Of a stretch of 64,000 nt of DNA, positions 11,884 through 25,020 are shown in pieces. The position numbers and the translations under genes were made by a program. Location: contig QANY01012071.1 of NCBI GenBank assembly GCA_003255025.1, forward strand, positions 496,001 to 560,000, in the 5' to 3' direction. The notes under the pieces are model-generated. The model was not told where the DNA came from. It searched no databases and saw only the letters and a program-made list of their open reading frames with translations. The stretch is from Datisca glomerata (Eukaryota > Streptophyta > Magnoliopsida > Cucurbitales > Datiscaceae). Positions within the stretch are counted from its first letter, which is position 1, and each line of letters begins with the position of its first letter.

Positions 11884-14800
11884 CCAAATTGAACTTTGTC
11901 AGCGAGCCATGCAATTGTAGATCCTAAAGCATCTTCAATGCGGGTCATATAAGAATTTGTTCTCCATAATAAAACTTCAGATTTCTTTGCCACATCAACC
12001 CATACTCTCACAGCATTAGGTCCGAGGGGAATGTGATGAACAAGATCTGTAGGATCATTTGATGACCACTATTTTTGTCTAGACTTTTCAGCTTCCTTTG
12101 TGTGAAATCGATATCCATTAATGACAAAGCCAGTAAATGACATTACATTTTTATGAGGACCATTTGCAAGCCATCTCAATAAGTCTTGCTCATTTGTTGA
12201 AGATGAAGATATGTGAATCTGTTAGATAAGCTTAAAATATGTTAGCATTATAGTTGTAAACGTTAATATGCCACGCTTAAAACCTAAACTATCATTGGCA
12301 TATAACCTTCTTTTTCAACCATGTTGTAAACATCTTGGTATGTATCTTCCATAAGAGGTTGCCATTCTTTTAAAGGGATCTATTAGATGACTTCAACTCC
12401 TTCAAATGTACCCTAACAAATTATGTTTAAAGTAAGTGGACTTCAGTGTTATTAATATATACGACATGACATGCTGACTAGATAATGACTAGATAACTTA
12501 CTGTATAAATGGTTCAATTATAGACATGTTTAACACGACACAACGATGAGCACTCTCCCACAATTCATCACTCATGGTAATTTGTGTTCCTTTTAATATT
12601 GGGCGCACTTCAAGGATAACATCACCAGAAAACTCTTCATTACGACATTGTTGATGTCCTATTTCACTTGCTTCCTCTATAAACTCACTATAAAATTTCG
12701 TGCACTCTTCTGCAAGATAGCATTCTGCAATGCATCCTTCAGGTCGTGCATGGTTCCTAACGTATCTTTTGAGTATCTTCATATATCTATAAGCAAACTA
12801 CTAAATCAAACTCAATACAGTTTTCATGATCATTGTAAATATAAATTAAAATAATGAATAAAAGTTACCGTTCAAAAGGATACATCGAACGGAATTGGAC
12901 AGGACTACATAAATGTGCTTCTCTTCCTAAATGAATTGGTAAGTGAGTAATGATGTCAAAAAAGGAAGGGGAAAGTATCTTTCCAATATGCACAACATCT
13001 CAACGAGCTCATCCTCCAAATATTGCATTTTTTCTCTTTCAATAACACATTGACATAGTCTGTTTAAAAAATGAGCACAATCTATAAATCACACTTCTTG
13101 GTCCTGTTGGAAGTAATCCCCTTAACGTAATAGCAAGCAAGTGTTAAATTAGAACATGAAAATCATGAGATTTCAGCCCCAATATCTTGCACTCATTCAC
13201 TAATATGCAATTTCTGATATTTGAGCTATACCCATCGGGTAACTTGAGATTAAATAATCTATTGTAAAACAATTGTCTCTTATCTTTTGATAGTGAATGT
13301 TGAGCTGCTGAAAGATAGGTCTTATCACCCTTTTTTGTGGATGCAACTAGTGTCTAATTCTCATGTTCTTCAAATCTAAACGAGTATTATACTCGACTTT
13401 TGATTTGTCAGTCATGTTCAACAATGTACCGATAAAGGCTCTCACAAATATTTTTTTCAATGTGCATGACATCTAAATTATGGCACAAGGCCAACCCCTA
13501 CAAAATAAAAGATATATGCTTAATGTCAAATCTTACTAAGTTATGTCAATTAGTTTGTAATGTAAATATAAATTTAGAAACTGGGTACCTCCAATTAGGG
13601 TAAATAAAAAAATATTAATCTTTTCTTCCAAATGGTAGTAACTTCCCCAATCCTTTTTCCTTTCTTCTTAGCACCTTTTCCAAACTCATTCACAAAGTCA
13701 TTAAGTTCTTGAGCAATAGTGACTCCAGTCATGACTCTAGGTGCATTATATTTCTCTTCAGTTAAGTCAAACTAAGACTTTTTTCTCCTTAAATGATTAT
13801 TTGGTGGCAAAAAATGTCTATGCCCCATATATGCACACTTCTTGCTATATTTCAACCACGTGAGTATTTATACCATAAGTAGGACATGCCTTCTTGCCCT
13901 TTGTTGTGCATCCAGCAAGATTGCCATAAGCTGGAAAATTATTAATAGTCCACAGCAAAATTCCTTTCAAGATAAGCCCCTTCTAGAAGGAATCATACAT
14001 TTGCACACCATTATTCCACAGTTCTTGTAAATCCTCTATGAGTGGTTACAAATAAATATCAATGTCATTGCCAGGTTGCTTTGGACCAGGAATCAATAAT
14101 GTCAACATGATATTTTCTTTCTTCATGCACAACAACGGTGATAAGTTGTATGTGATAAGCATGACTGGCCAACAACTATAGTTGGTACTTAGACTCCTGA
14201 ATGGGTTGATACCATCTGCTGCAAGGCCAAGTCTAAGATTTTGTGGATTACTTGAATAAGCTGGCCATTTATCATTCACCGAGTCCCATGCCACAGAGTC
14301 TACTGGGTGACGCATTTTCCCATCATTTCTTTTGTTGTAGGAATGCCACCTTAAAACTTCAGCTATTTTTGGAGACAGGAACATTCTCCTAAACCTTGGA
14401 ATCACAGGAAAATAGCGTAAAATTTTTATTTGTACGTTTCTCAGTTTTCCATCTTGAAGAATCACATTTCGGACATGTCTCTAGATTTTCCATCTCTTTT
14501 CTAAAGAGACAACAATCATTCATACATGCACGAATTTTTGTATACCCCAAATTAAATTTTCTAAGAAATTTTTTTGGAGAGTACATGGTATTGGGTAGCA
14601 CATTTTTAGGCGGTAACATATCACCCAAAGTCTCTAAAAGAGTATTGAAACTCTTATCAATCCACGGACTTACAGTTTTTAGTTTGTAAAGAGTCACAGT
14701 AGCTGGTAACTTTGTGAACCTCGTACAACTTGGATATAAAGGGGTCTTGGCATCATCTAATATTTTGCTAAATTCCTCATCTCTTCGCTCAGAATGCTCC

Positions 14801-15069
14801 ACATACTCATCATCATGTTCATATGTGGTTCTGTATAAGTTATAAGCATCATCAACCGCATCCATTTCATCATCTTCATCATACCTAACAGGTTCTCCAT
14901 GATACCAATTTGTATATGTAGGATCCATTCCTTTGATAATTAAATGCTCAAAAACGTCGTTCGGATATTGATGACTCATATTCCTACATTTCCTACAAGG
15001 GCACGAAATTTTTTCAAGATGATTTGCATTAGCCATTGCCTCTCTAATGAATTGTCTTGCTCCTTGCAT
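11884..15069 (-). pseudogene. TNP2-type CACTA transposase remnant
   Basis: Read on the minus strand, an N-terminal Transpos_assoc domain (about 14880-15069, 'CPCRKC', 'YTNWYHGEP') is followed by 'RACMNDCCLFRKEMENLETC' and 'CPKCDSSRWK'. Next comes the core transposase segment at 14046-14400 ('RYFPVIPRFRRMF', 'RHPVDSVAWDSV', 'RLGLAADGINPF', 'LLIPGPKQPGNDIDIYL'), then broken frames through 13000, and a DUF4218-like block at 12498-12782 ('YVRNHARPEGCIAECYLAEE'). A DUF4216-like tail lies near 11884-12250. The family catalyses cut-and-paste movement. Multiple frameshifts and stops after about 14046 show decay; some junctions could instead be introns. Confidence 0.88.
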
Positions 15070-16636
15070 GTACTCGTCCGAAGCTCTATTAATTCTATAG
15101 TAAAATCTAAGTACTTAAACTATCTTTTTCAATACTAAGATTGAACTGGCGTGAGAATTAATTTTCATTACCTCTTACAATGCACCCAATCTTTATCCAT
15201 CATGGAAACTACAAGTATAAATATAAGAAACATATTAATTGCATACATTTAGTTCGTACTTGTAGGCGCTAAATAAAACATGTCAAAGTTATTCAATTTT
15301 TACAAATAAACATGTATACATTTATCCTGTATATATAATATATATTGAATATTATTATATGAATAATTTATGTGTATTTTCTGTGGATACTACCCATGGA
15401 CATAGGATAACACATAAATGTATCCTCATATGGCACAACAACTAAAGGAACAACTATTAGTGCAAAGGCAAAGAGTCGGCTAGTGTCCCCGTCTCAACCG
15501 TGTGGGTATGGTTCATTGGCAATTGGCTGCTTTTTATCTAAGCTAATACAACCCACACTACAGTTAAAACACACATATATAGTTTTTTAAACACACATAT
15601 ATGAGTAGATTGGAAAAACACTTGCAGTTGATGCAATACATAGTGCAATAAATGCAACACACATATATAGCTTTTCTAAACACATAAATATAGTTAAAAC
15701 AGAAGCTTTAAACAATTTGAGTAATTAAATGTAGACTCCATAACATTCTACCAGGTTTAAAATCAAGTTAAAAAACTCCAGTAATATATTCAAGAACAAT
15801 TTATAAGTCCTGCGTTTAAAATCAAGATAAATTAATGCAGGTTCTGCGTTTCAGTCAAAGGGGATTGACTTCATCTCAAGAAGTCATTTAGCTACCCACT
15901 GTATCTCTCTCTAACAAGCCCTCTATTTTATGTTTCGAATTAACAAGCCTTCGGTTCACAGGGAACGATGGAGAAAAGGGAAATTCATAACATAAATTTA
16001 GAGGGGAAATTCATATAACCACACAAAACAATCATAGGGAACAGTAGAGAAAAGGGAGGAAAGGACAAGCCTTCGGTTCATAGAAATTTTTCAGAAGGAC
16101 GACATGCAAAAATTCAAAGCTCAAACGTGAAAATCAATCTGCAACCCTAGTTCCTCTATCTTTGAATGAGAGAGTGAGAGAGAAGTTAATCACTGAGAAT
16201 CTTCAAGCCCTAGGTCGTCTGAAAGGGAGAAGCTCTGTCGAAGTCCAACCATAGGTCGTGTGAAAGGGAGAAGTTGCACGAGAAGAATGGTGAGTAGAGA
16301 AGAAAGGATTTTCAGAGAGAAAATCGTGAGCTTCTATGAAAGGATTTTCAGAGCTTCTCTGAAATGGAAAAGAAAATCACGAATTTGGTGTGTTTCAGAG
16401 ATGATGGCCGAGAGGGAAATGAGAGCTCGAGAGGGAAACGAGTTTTCGAGCAAATTGGGATCCAATTTTTGCTTAAGTGATCCCATGTTTCTATTTTGCC
16501 CTAGCCATTTTTTTTTCACTTTTTACATGAATAAATTTAACTTGATTTTTAATTCTCTTATTGTTTCGAGTTTTCAACAAGAGGACAGTGAAACTCTTGT
16601 ATTTGTTTCCTGTAGAATACTATATTTCTTGTAGTG
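15070..16636. other. CACTA 5' untranslated and right subterminal region
   Basis: No gene is supported. Repeated 'acacacatatatag' phrases lie at 15560-15690. Repeated 'gaacagtagagaaaaggga' and GA-rich blocks lie at 15960-16450, of the kind transposase-binding subterminal repeats occupy. Transcription of the transposase would start in this region, reading leftward. A 124-codon frame at 16260-16634 is low-complexity and not convincing. Confidence 0.5.
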
Positions 16637-16639
16637 ATT

Positions 16640-17700
16640 TATGGATTAAAACAGGCATCAAGATCTTTGAATCTTACTTTTGATGAAATTATTAAATCAT
16701 ATGGCTTCGAACAAAGTGTTGACGAAGCTTGTGTTTATAAATACATCAAAGATAAGATAGTGATTTTCTTAGTTGTTTATGTCGATGATATTGTGTTCAT
16801 TGGGAATGATATAGAAATTTTGTCGAAAGAAAAGAAGTGATTAGCTGAGAAATTCCAAATGAAAGATTTGGGAGAAGCGAACTATGTTATACGCATCCAA
16901 ATCTTTAAGGATAGGAAGAACAAGTTATTGGCATTTTCTCAACCATCTTATATTGATAAGGTTCTAGAAAGATTCTCTATGAAAAATTCTAAGAAATGTC
17001 AATTATTGACTAGACATGGAATTGTTCTTTCTAAGAAGCAGTGTTCTAAGACACTTCAGGAGGAAGAGGATATGAGAAATTTTCCTTACGCTTCAGTGGT
17101 CGGGAGTTTAATGTATGCCATGCTGTGTACGAGACCGGAAATCTATTATGTAGTATGAATGGTCAGTCAATATCAATCAAATCTTGGTTTTGAACACTGG
17201 ATTGTAGAAAAACACATTCTCAAGTATCCTCGGAGAACGAGAAATTATATGCTTGTTTATTCAGAATGAGACCTGAACCCCACTAGATATACTGAATCTG
17301 ATTTTGAATTAGTTAGGGACAATCGACATTTGGATCAGTATTCACCCTAGGTGGAGGAGCTGTAGTCTGGAGAAGTATTAAACAATCCAGTATTGCATAT
17401 TTCACCATGAAAGTCGAATATATAGTGACATGTGAAGCTACGAAAGAAGCGGTTTGGCTCAGAAAGTTCTAAACTGATATGAAAGTAGTTGCAGACATGG
17501 ATAAGCCGCTAATCCTGTACTATGACAACAGCGGAGCAGTAGCTAATTCAATATGGCCAAGGAGTCATAGACTCACAAGAGGGGCAAGCACATTGAGAGG
17601 AAATACCATCTTGTAAGAGGGATCGTACACCGAGGAGATGCCATTGTTATGAAGATAATGTCATATCAGAACCTAGTTGATCCTTTTACCAAGATAGTTG
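16640..17700 (+). pseudogene. Copia A pol remnant: 3' part of reverse transcriptase and RNase H
   Basis: The frame resumes with 'YGLKQASRSLNLTFDEII' and the catalytic 'YVDD' box (16778-16789), then 'PYASVVGSLMYAML' (about 17085-17125). RNase H follows in broken frames ('TESDFELVRDN' near 17300, then the 'GKHIERKYHLV'-type C-terminus near 17585-17620). A stop (TGA at 16838) and later frameshifts inactivate it. It ends shortly before the polypurine tract at 17750. Confidence 0.85.
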
Positions 17701-17764
17701 GGGGTCATGTATGAAATATGGGGTTGAGAGAGATGCCACATTTTCTTTAGGACAAGTGGGAAAT

Positions 17765-19840
17765 TGTTGGGCATAGTGCTCTCAAAACATGTGTAAAGAC
17801 ATTTTAATTTGAAATAAAAAAAAATTCTTATAATTGTCTTTTCTAAATTATTATTGAATAATTTGTATAAATATCTAAAAATTCTATATTAATTAATGAG
17901 ACTATGATATTGTATTAGTAAGAGAGGATTAAGATCCTAGATAATAAATAAAATAGTCCACAACATATTAAAGTATGAAATCTTTAATGAATGGTTGTTA
18001 ATACTGTTCGCTAAGTATTTTGAATGCATGTGATATAGATCCGGATCATCGACATGGATAGACATGTTAGTGAAGATAATTTACATAATTAGATTATATA
18101 GGACATGACCGATATGAATTAATATATTTATTAACTTATCATTTATCATAAAAATTTAATACACATAAATCACATGATCATATATAGATCAATCTAAATC
18201 TTGAGTAGTCATGAACTCTTATACATATCTACTGGATCTTTTGATTCACTTATTAAGGTTTGTTTGTAAAACATGCTAGTGAGTTTTATTTAAGAGATTC
18301 AGTGACATGGATGGCTAGGAATATGATCTTACAAGATTTGGAATCCAAGTTTTCTTAACATATCATATATTGGTTTCCTTAAGTGTTAGTTCTGGAATTG
18401 AATGGTTATTCAACTCAAATTTATAATACGATTATAAATTGACCGTTCATTAGTGAATTAATGGTACTTAAGGATCAAGAGATAATTAGAAAGGTAAAAT
18501 TATAATTTTGACTAACTCTGATTTACGAACCAATAATTGGAGGACAAAATTACATGAATTGATTATATCAATGGACTACACGAAATTACTCTGTAAATAT
18601 ATTTTTAAATACTAAGAGTGCAATTTCATATTTATAGTAGAGTAATAATGAAATTAATAAATAAGATTATTTAATTAAAAAATTTAATTAATAATCTAAT
18701 TTATTTGATCTTAGAATTATGAGTTCATAGTCCTCAAGTCACATTTGTACTACACAGTCTAGGGTGTGAATGTTTCAGAACATAAAAAAGGGCTAGCGTG
18801 TAAAAGGAATTAAGTTTCTAAGACAAGTATCTAATTATGAGATAAATATGTGAAAATAATTAATTATTATAATTTTTGGAAATTACAATCAATTAATTAT
18901 ATCGATTAGTTTATAAATTAATCGGTAAGTAGGATAGTATATTTGTTTTATGAAATTAAATAATATCAAATTATTATAAGATAATAATTTGAATTTGAAT
19001 AAACTAGTATGTTATTTTTAAACTAATATATAAGTTAGTTGATATGTATGATCAGATAAGTTAATTTTGAATTAACTGATATCTAAATATTTATCTGATT
19101 AAAATAAATAATAAATTTAAAAAAATTACCACATGACATGTCAGATTGCCACATACCAATTACTGATTTTTTTAATCAGGTATTGGCATGACACACTGTA
19201 GTGCCACGTGGCACTACAATGGCACGTGACACATTGTAGGTGGTGTGTGGGACTCTGTAGTGCCTCCGGCACTACAGTGGTTCATAGTGACACTACAATG
19301 TGGTGCCGATTATAGTGGGTCCCACTGCAGTGGCACATTTATAAATAATTATATTATTTTATGAAAAACTTAAAAATCTAATGAGCCTTGACCTAGAATA
19401 TATATAATAATGTTCTATTGGCCTCATTAAGCAATCATAAGTGTAATTAGATTGTTAATCAAAGATCTGTGAATTCTCCAATTCTCTCTTTGAGTTCTAT
19501 CCTAATAGTCTTTATCCAAATCTCTATATCTCATGTGTTGAGTACATCTAAATACAAAAAAGTGTTCTTGATTTGTTTCACGTGCCCACACATATCCTAG
19601 TGTGTTCGAAGATTGGTTTAGAAGATTTTGATGTGGATCACACAGTTCGTTCTTTGTGGAATCTTATGCACGTTATTTTACTAGAAGATGGCGATGACGT
19701 TTGATAAATTTCAAGAGGTATTATTATTTTCTATGAATGTCTTTAGTTTTATGTATAGATATATAATGGATCCGTTGAGAAAAAAGATATTTTTCAAAAA
19801 AAAATTCAAACTTATGATGTCGCGATTGTTATTTCAATCA
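17765..19840 (+). repeat. Copia A 3' LTR
   Basis: Starts TGTTGGGCATAGTGC directly after the polypurine tract. The first 1.5 kb aligns with the 5' LTR, and with the complement of the solo LTR at 21069-22641. The proposed end '...cgcgattgttatttcaatca' fits an LTR ending in CA, and the solo copy ends in a similar 'gcgattccatca', so the boundary is reasonable but not proven. Confidence 0.65.
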
Positions 19841-19859
19841 ATAAAATTTTAAATAAACC

Positions 19860-20640
19860 GCCTCCGTTGCTCGCCTCGATTTCAAACAATATCCTCACTG
19901 AGTCATATATGAGGGATGAGTATGTTTTAATGAGTACGCTTTTAGAGGCCTTAGGCTCCCCCTACTAAATATTATAAGGAGATCCAATAGACCGAGCTGA
20001 GGTCTTATGATCTTTCCTTGGATGTGTATTTGTAGACCAACGACTCCTTGGTTGTTCAACGATCATGAAAGATAAGTCTGTCAAGGAGCTTGCTGTGGAG
20101 ACTGTTGCTCATTCCATCTGTGTAAGGCCTTCCTTTTTTTTCTTACTTTGAGTTTATTTTATTATCACGATGTGCATACTATGAATTTTGTTTGTTTTTC
20201 TTTCAGTCTGCACATGCCATGATTATGGACGGGAGGAAGGCTACCTCGATAAAGCTAAAGTATGATGACAAGGCCAAGGAGTTGGATGTTGCCAGATCAG
20301 AGGTGATTTCCCTACGATCAACCATGGAGGGAATGAAGGAGAAGTGTGTTATTTTAGAGTCAAATCTCTTCTCTTAGGACATGGCTTTAAGGCAAGTGAT
20401 CTAGGAGTATGATGAGCTGAGGGCTCGACTTGAGATGTTGAAGACCACCCATTACGAGTTTCAAGAAGAGTTGGAGTTTGCTCAAAAGGAGGCGTTGAAT
20501 GAGTACAATGTTAGCTTTATCATTTGTCGAAGGAAGATGAAGTTAGAAGCCAAGGCGGGTGAGGCTGACTAGTGGAGCCCCTTATCCTGTCCATCAGAAA
20601 AGGCTGAGAATGCTAAGGACGATGTCATTAAGGTAGATGA
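19860..20640 (+). pseudogene. Coiled-coil coding remnant, unrecognised
   Basis: A 61-codon frame at 20192-20377 continues after a TAG in the same style to about 20570. Both parts are rich in charged heptads ('KLKYDDKAKELDVARSEV', 'ELRARLEMLKTTHYEFQEEL') and would form a coiled coil. A plausible intron (GTAAGG at 20132 to TTTCAG at about 20206) joins it to an upstream stretch encoding 'KELAVETVAH'. Similar coiled-coil proteins occur in plant transposon and retroelement accessory genes; that attribution is inference. In-frame stops make it a pseudogene. Confidence 0.5.
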
Positions 20641-21068
20641 TGGTGGCCTCATCTTGAAGGATGTGTAGTTTCGTATGTAATTGCATACAAAAGAAACACA
20701 AACCGAACCGATCCAACCGAAACTTTAATTTTATCATTTTTAAGTGATTTTCTTTTATTTTTTTCAAAAAATAAATTTCATTCCCGATTTGGTTTGGTTC
20801 ATCATAACTACGATTCTGATTTAAAAAAAAAATATAATCAAACTGAACTGTGAACCCCAAAAAACAAGAAAAATACTTGCGAATCTTAATCTCTACAAGG
20901 TTGTCATCATATTATGATTGAACTACAATAAAATCTGTGTTGATGTCCACACCACTTTAGGGATACATAACTTTCACTCCTGCAGTTTTACAATTATTTA
21001 ATTAATAGTTTGCAATTTTCAATTATTTAATTAACAAGAGACAATAAGAGACCATGGAAAGAAAATAA

Positions 21069-22641
21069 TGATGGAATCGCAGCACGCGAAGTGGAGAGAT
21101 GGTTTGAAGAAGTTTTTTATCGAAAAAATAATCATGACGCCATAAATCCTAAAAAATAATTTTTGTGAAAAACAATTTCTATACAGATCCATTATATATC
21201 TATACATTAACTTAATAGACATTCAAAGAAAATGATCAGCGTGTGACAATTCGATATGCCACGTGACAAATTTTTCAAATTTATTATTTAATCAGATAAA
21301 TATCTAAATATCGATTAATTCAAAATTAATTTATCTGATAACACTTATCAACTAAATTATCTGTTAGTTTAAAATTAACAGATTAGTAAATTCAAATTCA
21401 AATTATTATCTTATAATAATTTAATATTATTTAATTTCATTAATCAAATATATTGTCTCATCAGCGATTAATAAATAACTAATCGATATATATATAGTTA
21501 ATTAATTGTAATTTTTGTTAATAATTAATTTAATTAACTATTCTCAATTATTTAATAATACATAATTATCTCATAATTATAGACTTATCCTGTAAACTTA
21601 ATTCATTTTGCAAACTAGTCCTTTTCTTATGTCTTGAAATATTCACACCCTAAACTGTGTAGTACATGGATGGCTTGGGGACTATGGACTGATTTAATAA
21701 ATCATATTATTAATTAATTTTTTTAATTAAATAGTATCATTTATAAATTCTATTATTACTCCACTATAAATATAGAATTGCACTCTCAGTAATTAAAGAA
21801 TATATTTACAGATAATCTCATGTAATCCATTGATATAATCACTTTATGTAGTTTTATCCTCCAATTATTGGATCATAAATTAGAGCTTGTAAAAATGACC
21901 ATTTTACTCTTCTAATTACCTATTCATCCTTAAGTACCATTAATTCACTAGTGAACGGTCAATTATAATCGTATTATAAATTTGAGCTTAATAAACATTC
22001 AGTTCCAGAATTAACACTTAAAAAAATTAATATACGATCCGTTAAAAAAACTTGGATTCCAAATATTGTAAGATCATGTTCCCAGACATGCATGTCATTG
22101 AATCTCCAAAATAAAAATCACTAGCCTGTTTTACAAACAAACCTTAACGAGTGATCAAAAGATCTAGTAGATATGTATAGGAGTTCATTACTCCTAAGGA
22201 TTCAGACTTATTTACATATGATCATATGATTTATGTGTATTAAATCTTTATGATAAATGATAAGCTATTAAAGATAGTAATTCACATCAGTCAGGTCTTA
22301 TATAATCTAACTATATTAAGTACTTTCATTGAGATGTCCATCCGCATCAGGGATCCGGATCTAGATCACATGTATTCAAAATGCTTAAAGAACCGTACTA
22401 GTAACCATTCATTAAAGATTACATACTTTAAAATGTTGCAGGCTATTTTATTCACTATCTATGATCTTAATTCTGCTGTACTAATACAATATCATAGTCT
22501 CATTAATGAATATGAAATTTTCAGATATTTATATTAATTATTCAATAATAATTCATAGAATACAATTATAAGAAAAATGTGCTTCTATTGATTTTTAAAT
22601 AAAATATATTTACACATGCTTTGAGGGTATTATGTCCAACA
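21069..22641 (-). repeat. Solo LTR of the copia A family, inverted
   Basis: Read on the minus strand it begins TGTTGGACATAATACCCTC and follows the copia A LTR through 'taatgaatggttactag', 'gaccgttcactagtgaatta' and 'actacacagtttag'. It lacks the segment matching about 19210-19720 of the 3' LTR and ends near 'gcgattccatca'. Flanking 5-mers AATAA (21064-21068) and AAGAA (22642-22646) may be a worn target duplication. No internal region accompanies it, so unequal LTR recombination is likely. Confidence 0.75.
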
Positions 22642-22659
22642 AAGAAAAGTCTAAAAAAA

Positions 22660-23180
22660 CTTAGGGAGATGCCAAGAGACAAAAGACAAAACACCTAAAG
22701 GGATCACTAACATTGTAACTAGAAAATGTATAAGGGGAGATCCCAATTTTCCTATAGATTCGTATTATTATCAATATCATATACATTATAGGAAGAGTAC
22801 GAATTCGAGCTCTAACATCACTCGTAATTTTCTCAATAATGTTATTATTAGAGTTCACATTTCCCACAAAAATTATATCGTTCCTCTATCTCCAAATTGA
22901 ATATACGAATGAAGAAAAGACAATTTCAAAATAGTAGATTTGAGCTCTCCTGCCGGTATGGACCTGAAGTCATCTGACGATCTAATCAAAACTCCCTACA
23001 GGCAATAGACATCTCATATTTAATCAAAACAACACTCCATATGTAGAGGAGAAAACACAGTCCTCAAATTAATGGTTAACAGATTCAATGCACCTATGCA
23101 CAAATTATAGTCCAGGTCATAGCCCTGACTACATTTTTGCGCTATGTATTTTCTATTTAGCCTACTCATATAGCCAACCA
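22660..23180. other. Spacer, no supported gene
   Basis: AT-rich with no recognisable frame. The LINE remnant beginning about 23190 could extend back into it in a form too decayed to read. Confidence 0.35.
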
Positions 23181-23189
23181 GATTATTAA

Positions 23190-24035
23190 GCCTAATATAG
23201 AAAATATGTTTCGGATGCCTAAAATGCGTAAGGGAGAAGATTCTATGACTTATTTAGGGGTCCTCTCTTTGTTGATGCACCTAGATGTCAGTGGTTGATA
23301 CAACGAGCTGATAAAATTAAAAGCAAATTGAAATCTTGGATGAGCTTAACTTTATCTATGACAGTTAGATTGTCTCATTAACTCGGTGATATAAGGTTCA
23401 TTTATATATTTTTTCAAACCTATCGCCGACCTTCCTCTCTTTTAAATACTACTATAAAAAAATGGGACAAGTTCATAAGGTACTCATAAGTCTGTTCTAG
23501 TGGCTTGGAAGTTTTGTTGCAAGCCTAAAGAGGAATGTGGTCTTGACATCAAAGACCTTTGCGTTCTTAATAAGGCAATGTTGGAAAAGCTCACTTATAG
23601 ATTGTTGACTGAGAACTCTATGGTTTTCACTTATATTCGTGCTCGTTACTTCACATAGGATCACTGACTAAGGTCATGGTATATTTCTTCTTCTTTCTGG
23701 CCTGACTTAAAATATCATTATGCTTATTTGATGCTTGAATCTAAGTGCTTGGTTGGTCGTCATTCCAAGGTTCATTTTGGATAAACAACTGGTTGAAAAC
23801 TTTATTGATTGATTTAGTAGAGGATCATCATTCGTTACATCCTTCTTTGGAGTCGCTTGTGAGAGATGTGTACACTGATCCAAGGGGTTGCCGTCTCCCT
23901 GTCTTTTAGTTCTCATCTGACACTCACGTCTGAGATTGAGAGAATGATAGTTAGCTCTGAAGTAGACTCATTAGTTTAGATGTTTTACTTTTGAGATTTG
24001 AGTAGACCAGTGCTATCAATGCGAGTGTTTATGCT
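23190..24035 (+). pseudogene. LINE reverse transcriptase C-terminal remnant
   Basis: Broken plus-strand frames read 'RCQWLIQRADKIKSKLKSWM', 'LTLSMTVRL', 'YRRPSSLL' and 'KAMLEKLTYRLLTE'. This is the characteristic region between the reverse transcriptase and the zf-RVT domain of plant L1-type LINEs, where family members read 'WLADKIKSKLxSWK..LSMAGR..LV'. Many stops are present. The piece ends near 24040, where an LTR block begins. A RNase H-like piece of the same strand resumes at 26540. Confidence 0.75.
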
Positions 24036-24975
24036 TCTATTGGATTGATATGACACGCATTTACTAAGTGAAAAGGTCAAATTGCTTAAAATAAATATTG
24101 ATTGCTTTTAATAAATAATCAAGTAATTATAATAAATACAGAATATTAAAATACGCAATTATAATAAAATCAACTTAACCAAATATCAAATATTGAAGCA
24201 AAGTATTGACTGAGCATAACAAACGAGGAAATGTAAATAGCAAGTCAACGTTCCAAGGATCCTCTCTTGAAGATTTTTCCTCATGATCTTCTTAAGGGTA
24301 AAGACCAAACATTTACAAACTCTATTGGCTTATGGTGCCCATCAGATATTGACGATGCAACTCAGTCGAGATCTTTGAATCTCTTACAGAATCACACATT
24401 CTCTCAAAAAGTAGATCTCTCAATTTCTTGCTCACAAATTAACTAGCTTCTCTTTAGAGAATTTCTCAAATACTCGCTCAAAATACAAGTTTCTCAAATT
24501 ATAAAACTATACAAAACTTCGTCGGAGAGGAATGGAAAGATGTGGAGAGGTGTGTTGAAATGTAAATGTGGCTCACCTATTTATAGGGGAGAAGAATTGT
24601 CCTGGAACCAATCCGAATGGTTTGAAAACCGGTGGAACCGGTGTAGAGATAGATTTTTATGAACTACGTAAAAATATTGTGTGTCGTATCTCTCTACTTT
24701 CTTTAATTTCTGCATATTTTTCTTTCTCGTACTTTTATATTGACTCGCTATTTACATTTCCGCATTTGTTACGCTTAGTCAATACTTTGTTTTACTATCG
24801 ATGTGTAGTTAAGTAAATTTTATTATAATTGCGTAATTTAATATTCGCCATTTATTATAATTGCTTGATTATTTATAGTAATTAATATTTATTTCAAGCA
24901 ATTTGATTTTAAAGTTTTAAAATTTCTCTTCTTGACTTTTCCCTTAATAAATGGGTTCTATATCGATCCTACAAT

Positions 24976-24990
24976 TGGTATCAAAATTTG
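24976..24990 (+). other. Degenerate primer binding site
   Basis: The text 'ttggtatcaaaatttgg' follows an LTR-like end 'cgatcctaca'. The usual plant copia site is TGGTATCAGAGC, complementary to initiator methionine tRNA; the match is good for the first eight bases only. Confidence 0.55.
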
Positions 24991-25020
24991 GTGATCAAAT
25001 ATCTAAGACTTAATAGTCTT

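Larger units (their letters stand above)
9888..16636 (-). mobile_element. CACTA (En/Spm) DNA transposon inserted in copia A
   Basis: The left end reads CACTACAATAAAAATG and the complement of the right end reads CACTACAAGAAATATAG, the signature CACTA terminal repeat. Both sides carry the 3-bp target duplication ATT (9885-9887 and 16637-16639), and removing one copy plus the element rejoins the copia reverse transcriptase frame. Inside is a minus-strand TNP2-type transposase remnant, a 226-bp tandem repeat, and subterminal regions rich in short repeats (about 9900-10100 and 16150-16620). Length is 6749 bp, usual for an autonomous-derived member, but its transposase is decayed. Confidence 0.93.
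4528..19840 (+). mobile_element. Copia A: degenerate Ty1/copia retrotransposon split by a CACTA element
   Basis: Two related long terminal repeats (about 4528-6897 and 17765-19840) flank gag, protease, integrase, reverse transcriptase and RNase H remnants in the copia order. A polypurine tract (GGACAAGTGGGAAAT, 17750-17764) abuts the 3' LTR start TGTTGGGCATAG. The 5' LTR seems to lack about its first 10 bases and directly abuts the foldback element. All coding parts carry stops and frameshifts. A CACTA element occupies 9888-16636 inside the reverse transcriptase. Confidence 0.8.

Noticed and set aside
16260..16634. 124-codon plus-strand frame
   Set aside because: Ends inside the CACTA terminal repeat, is Arg/Glu low-complexity from GA repeats, and runs opposite to the transposase.
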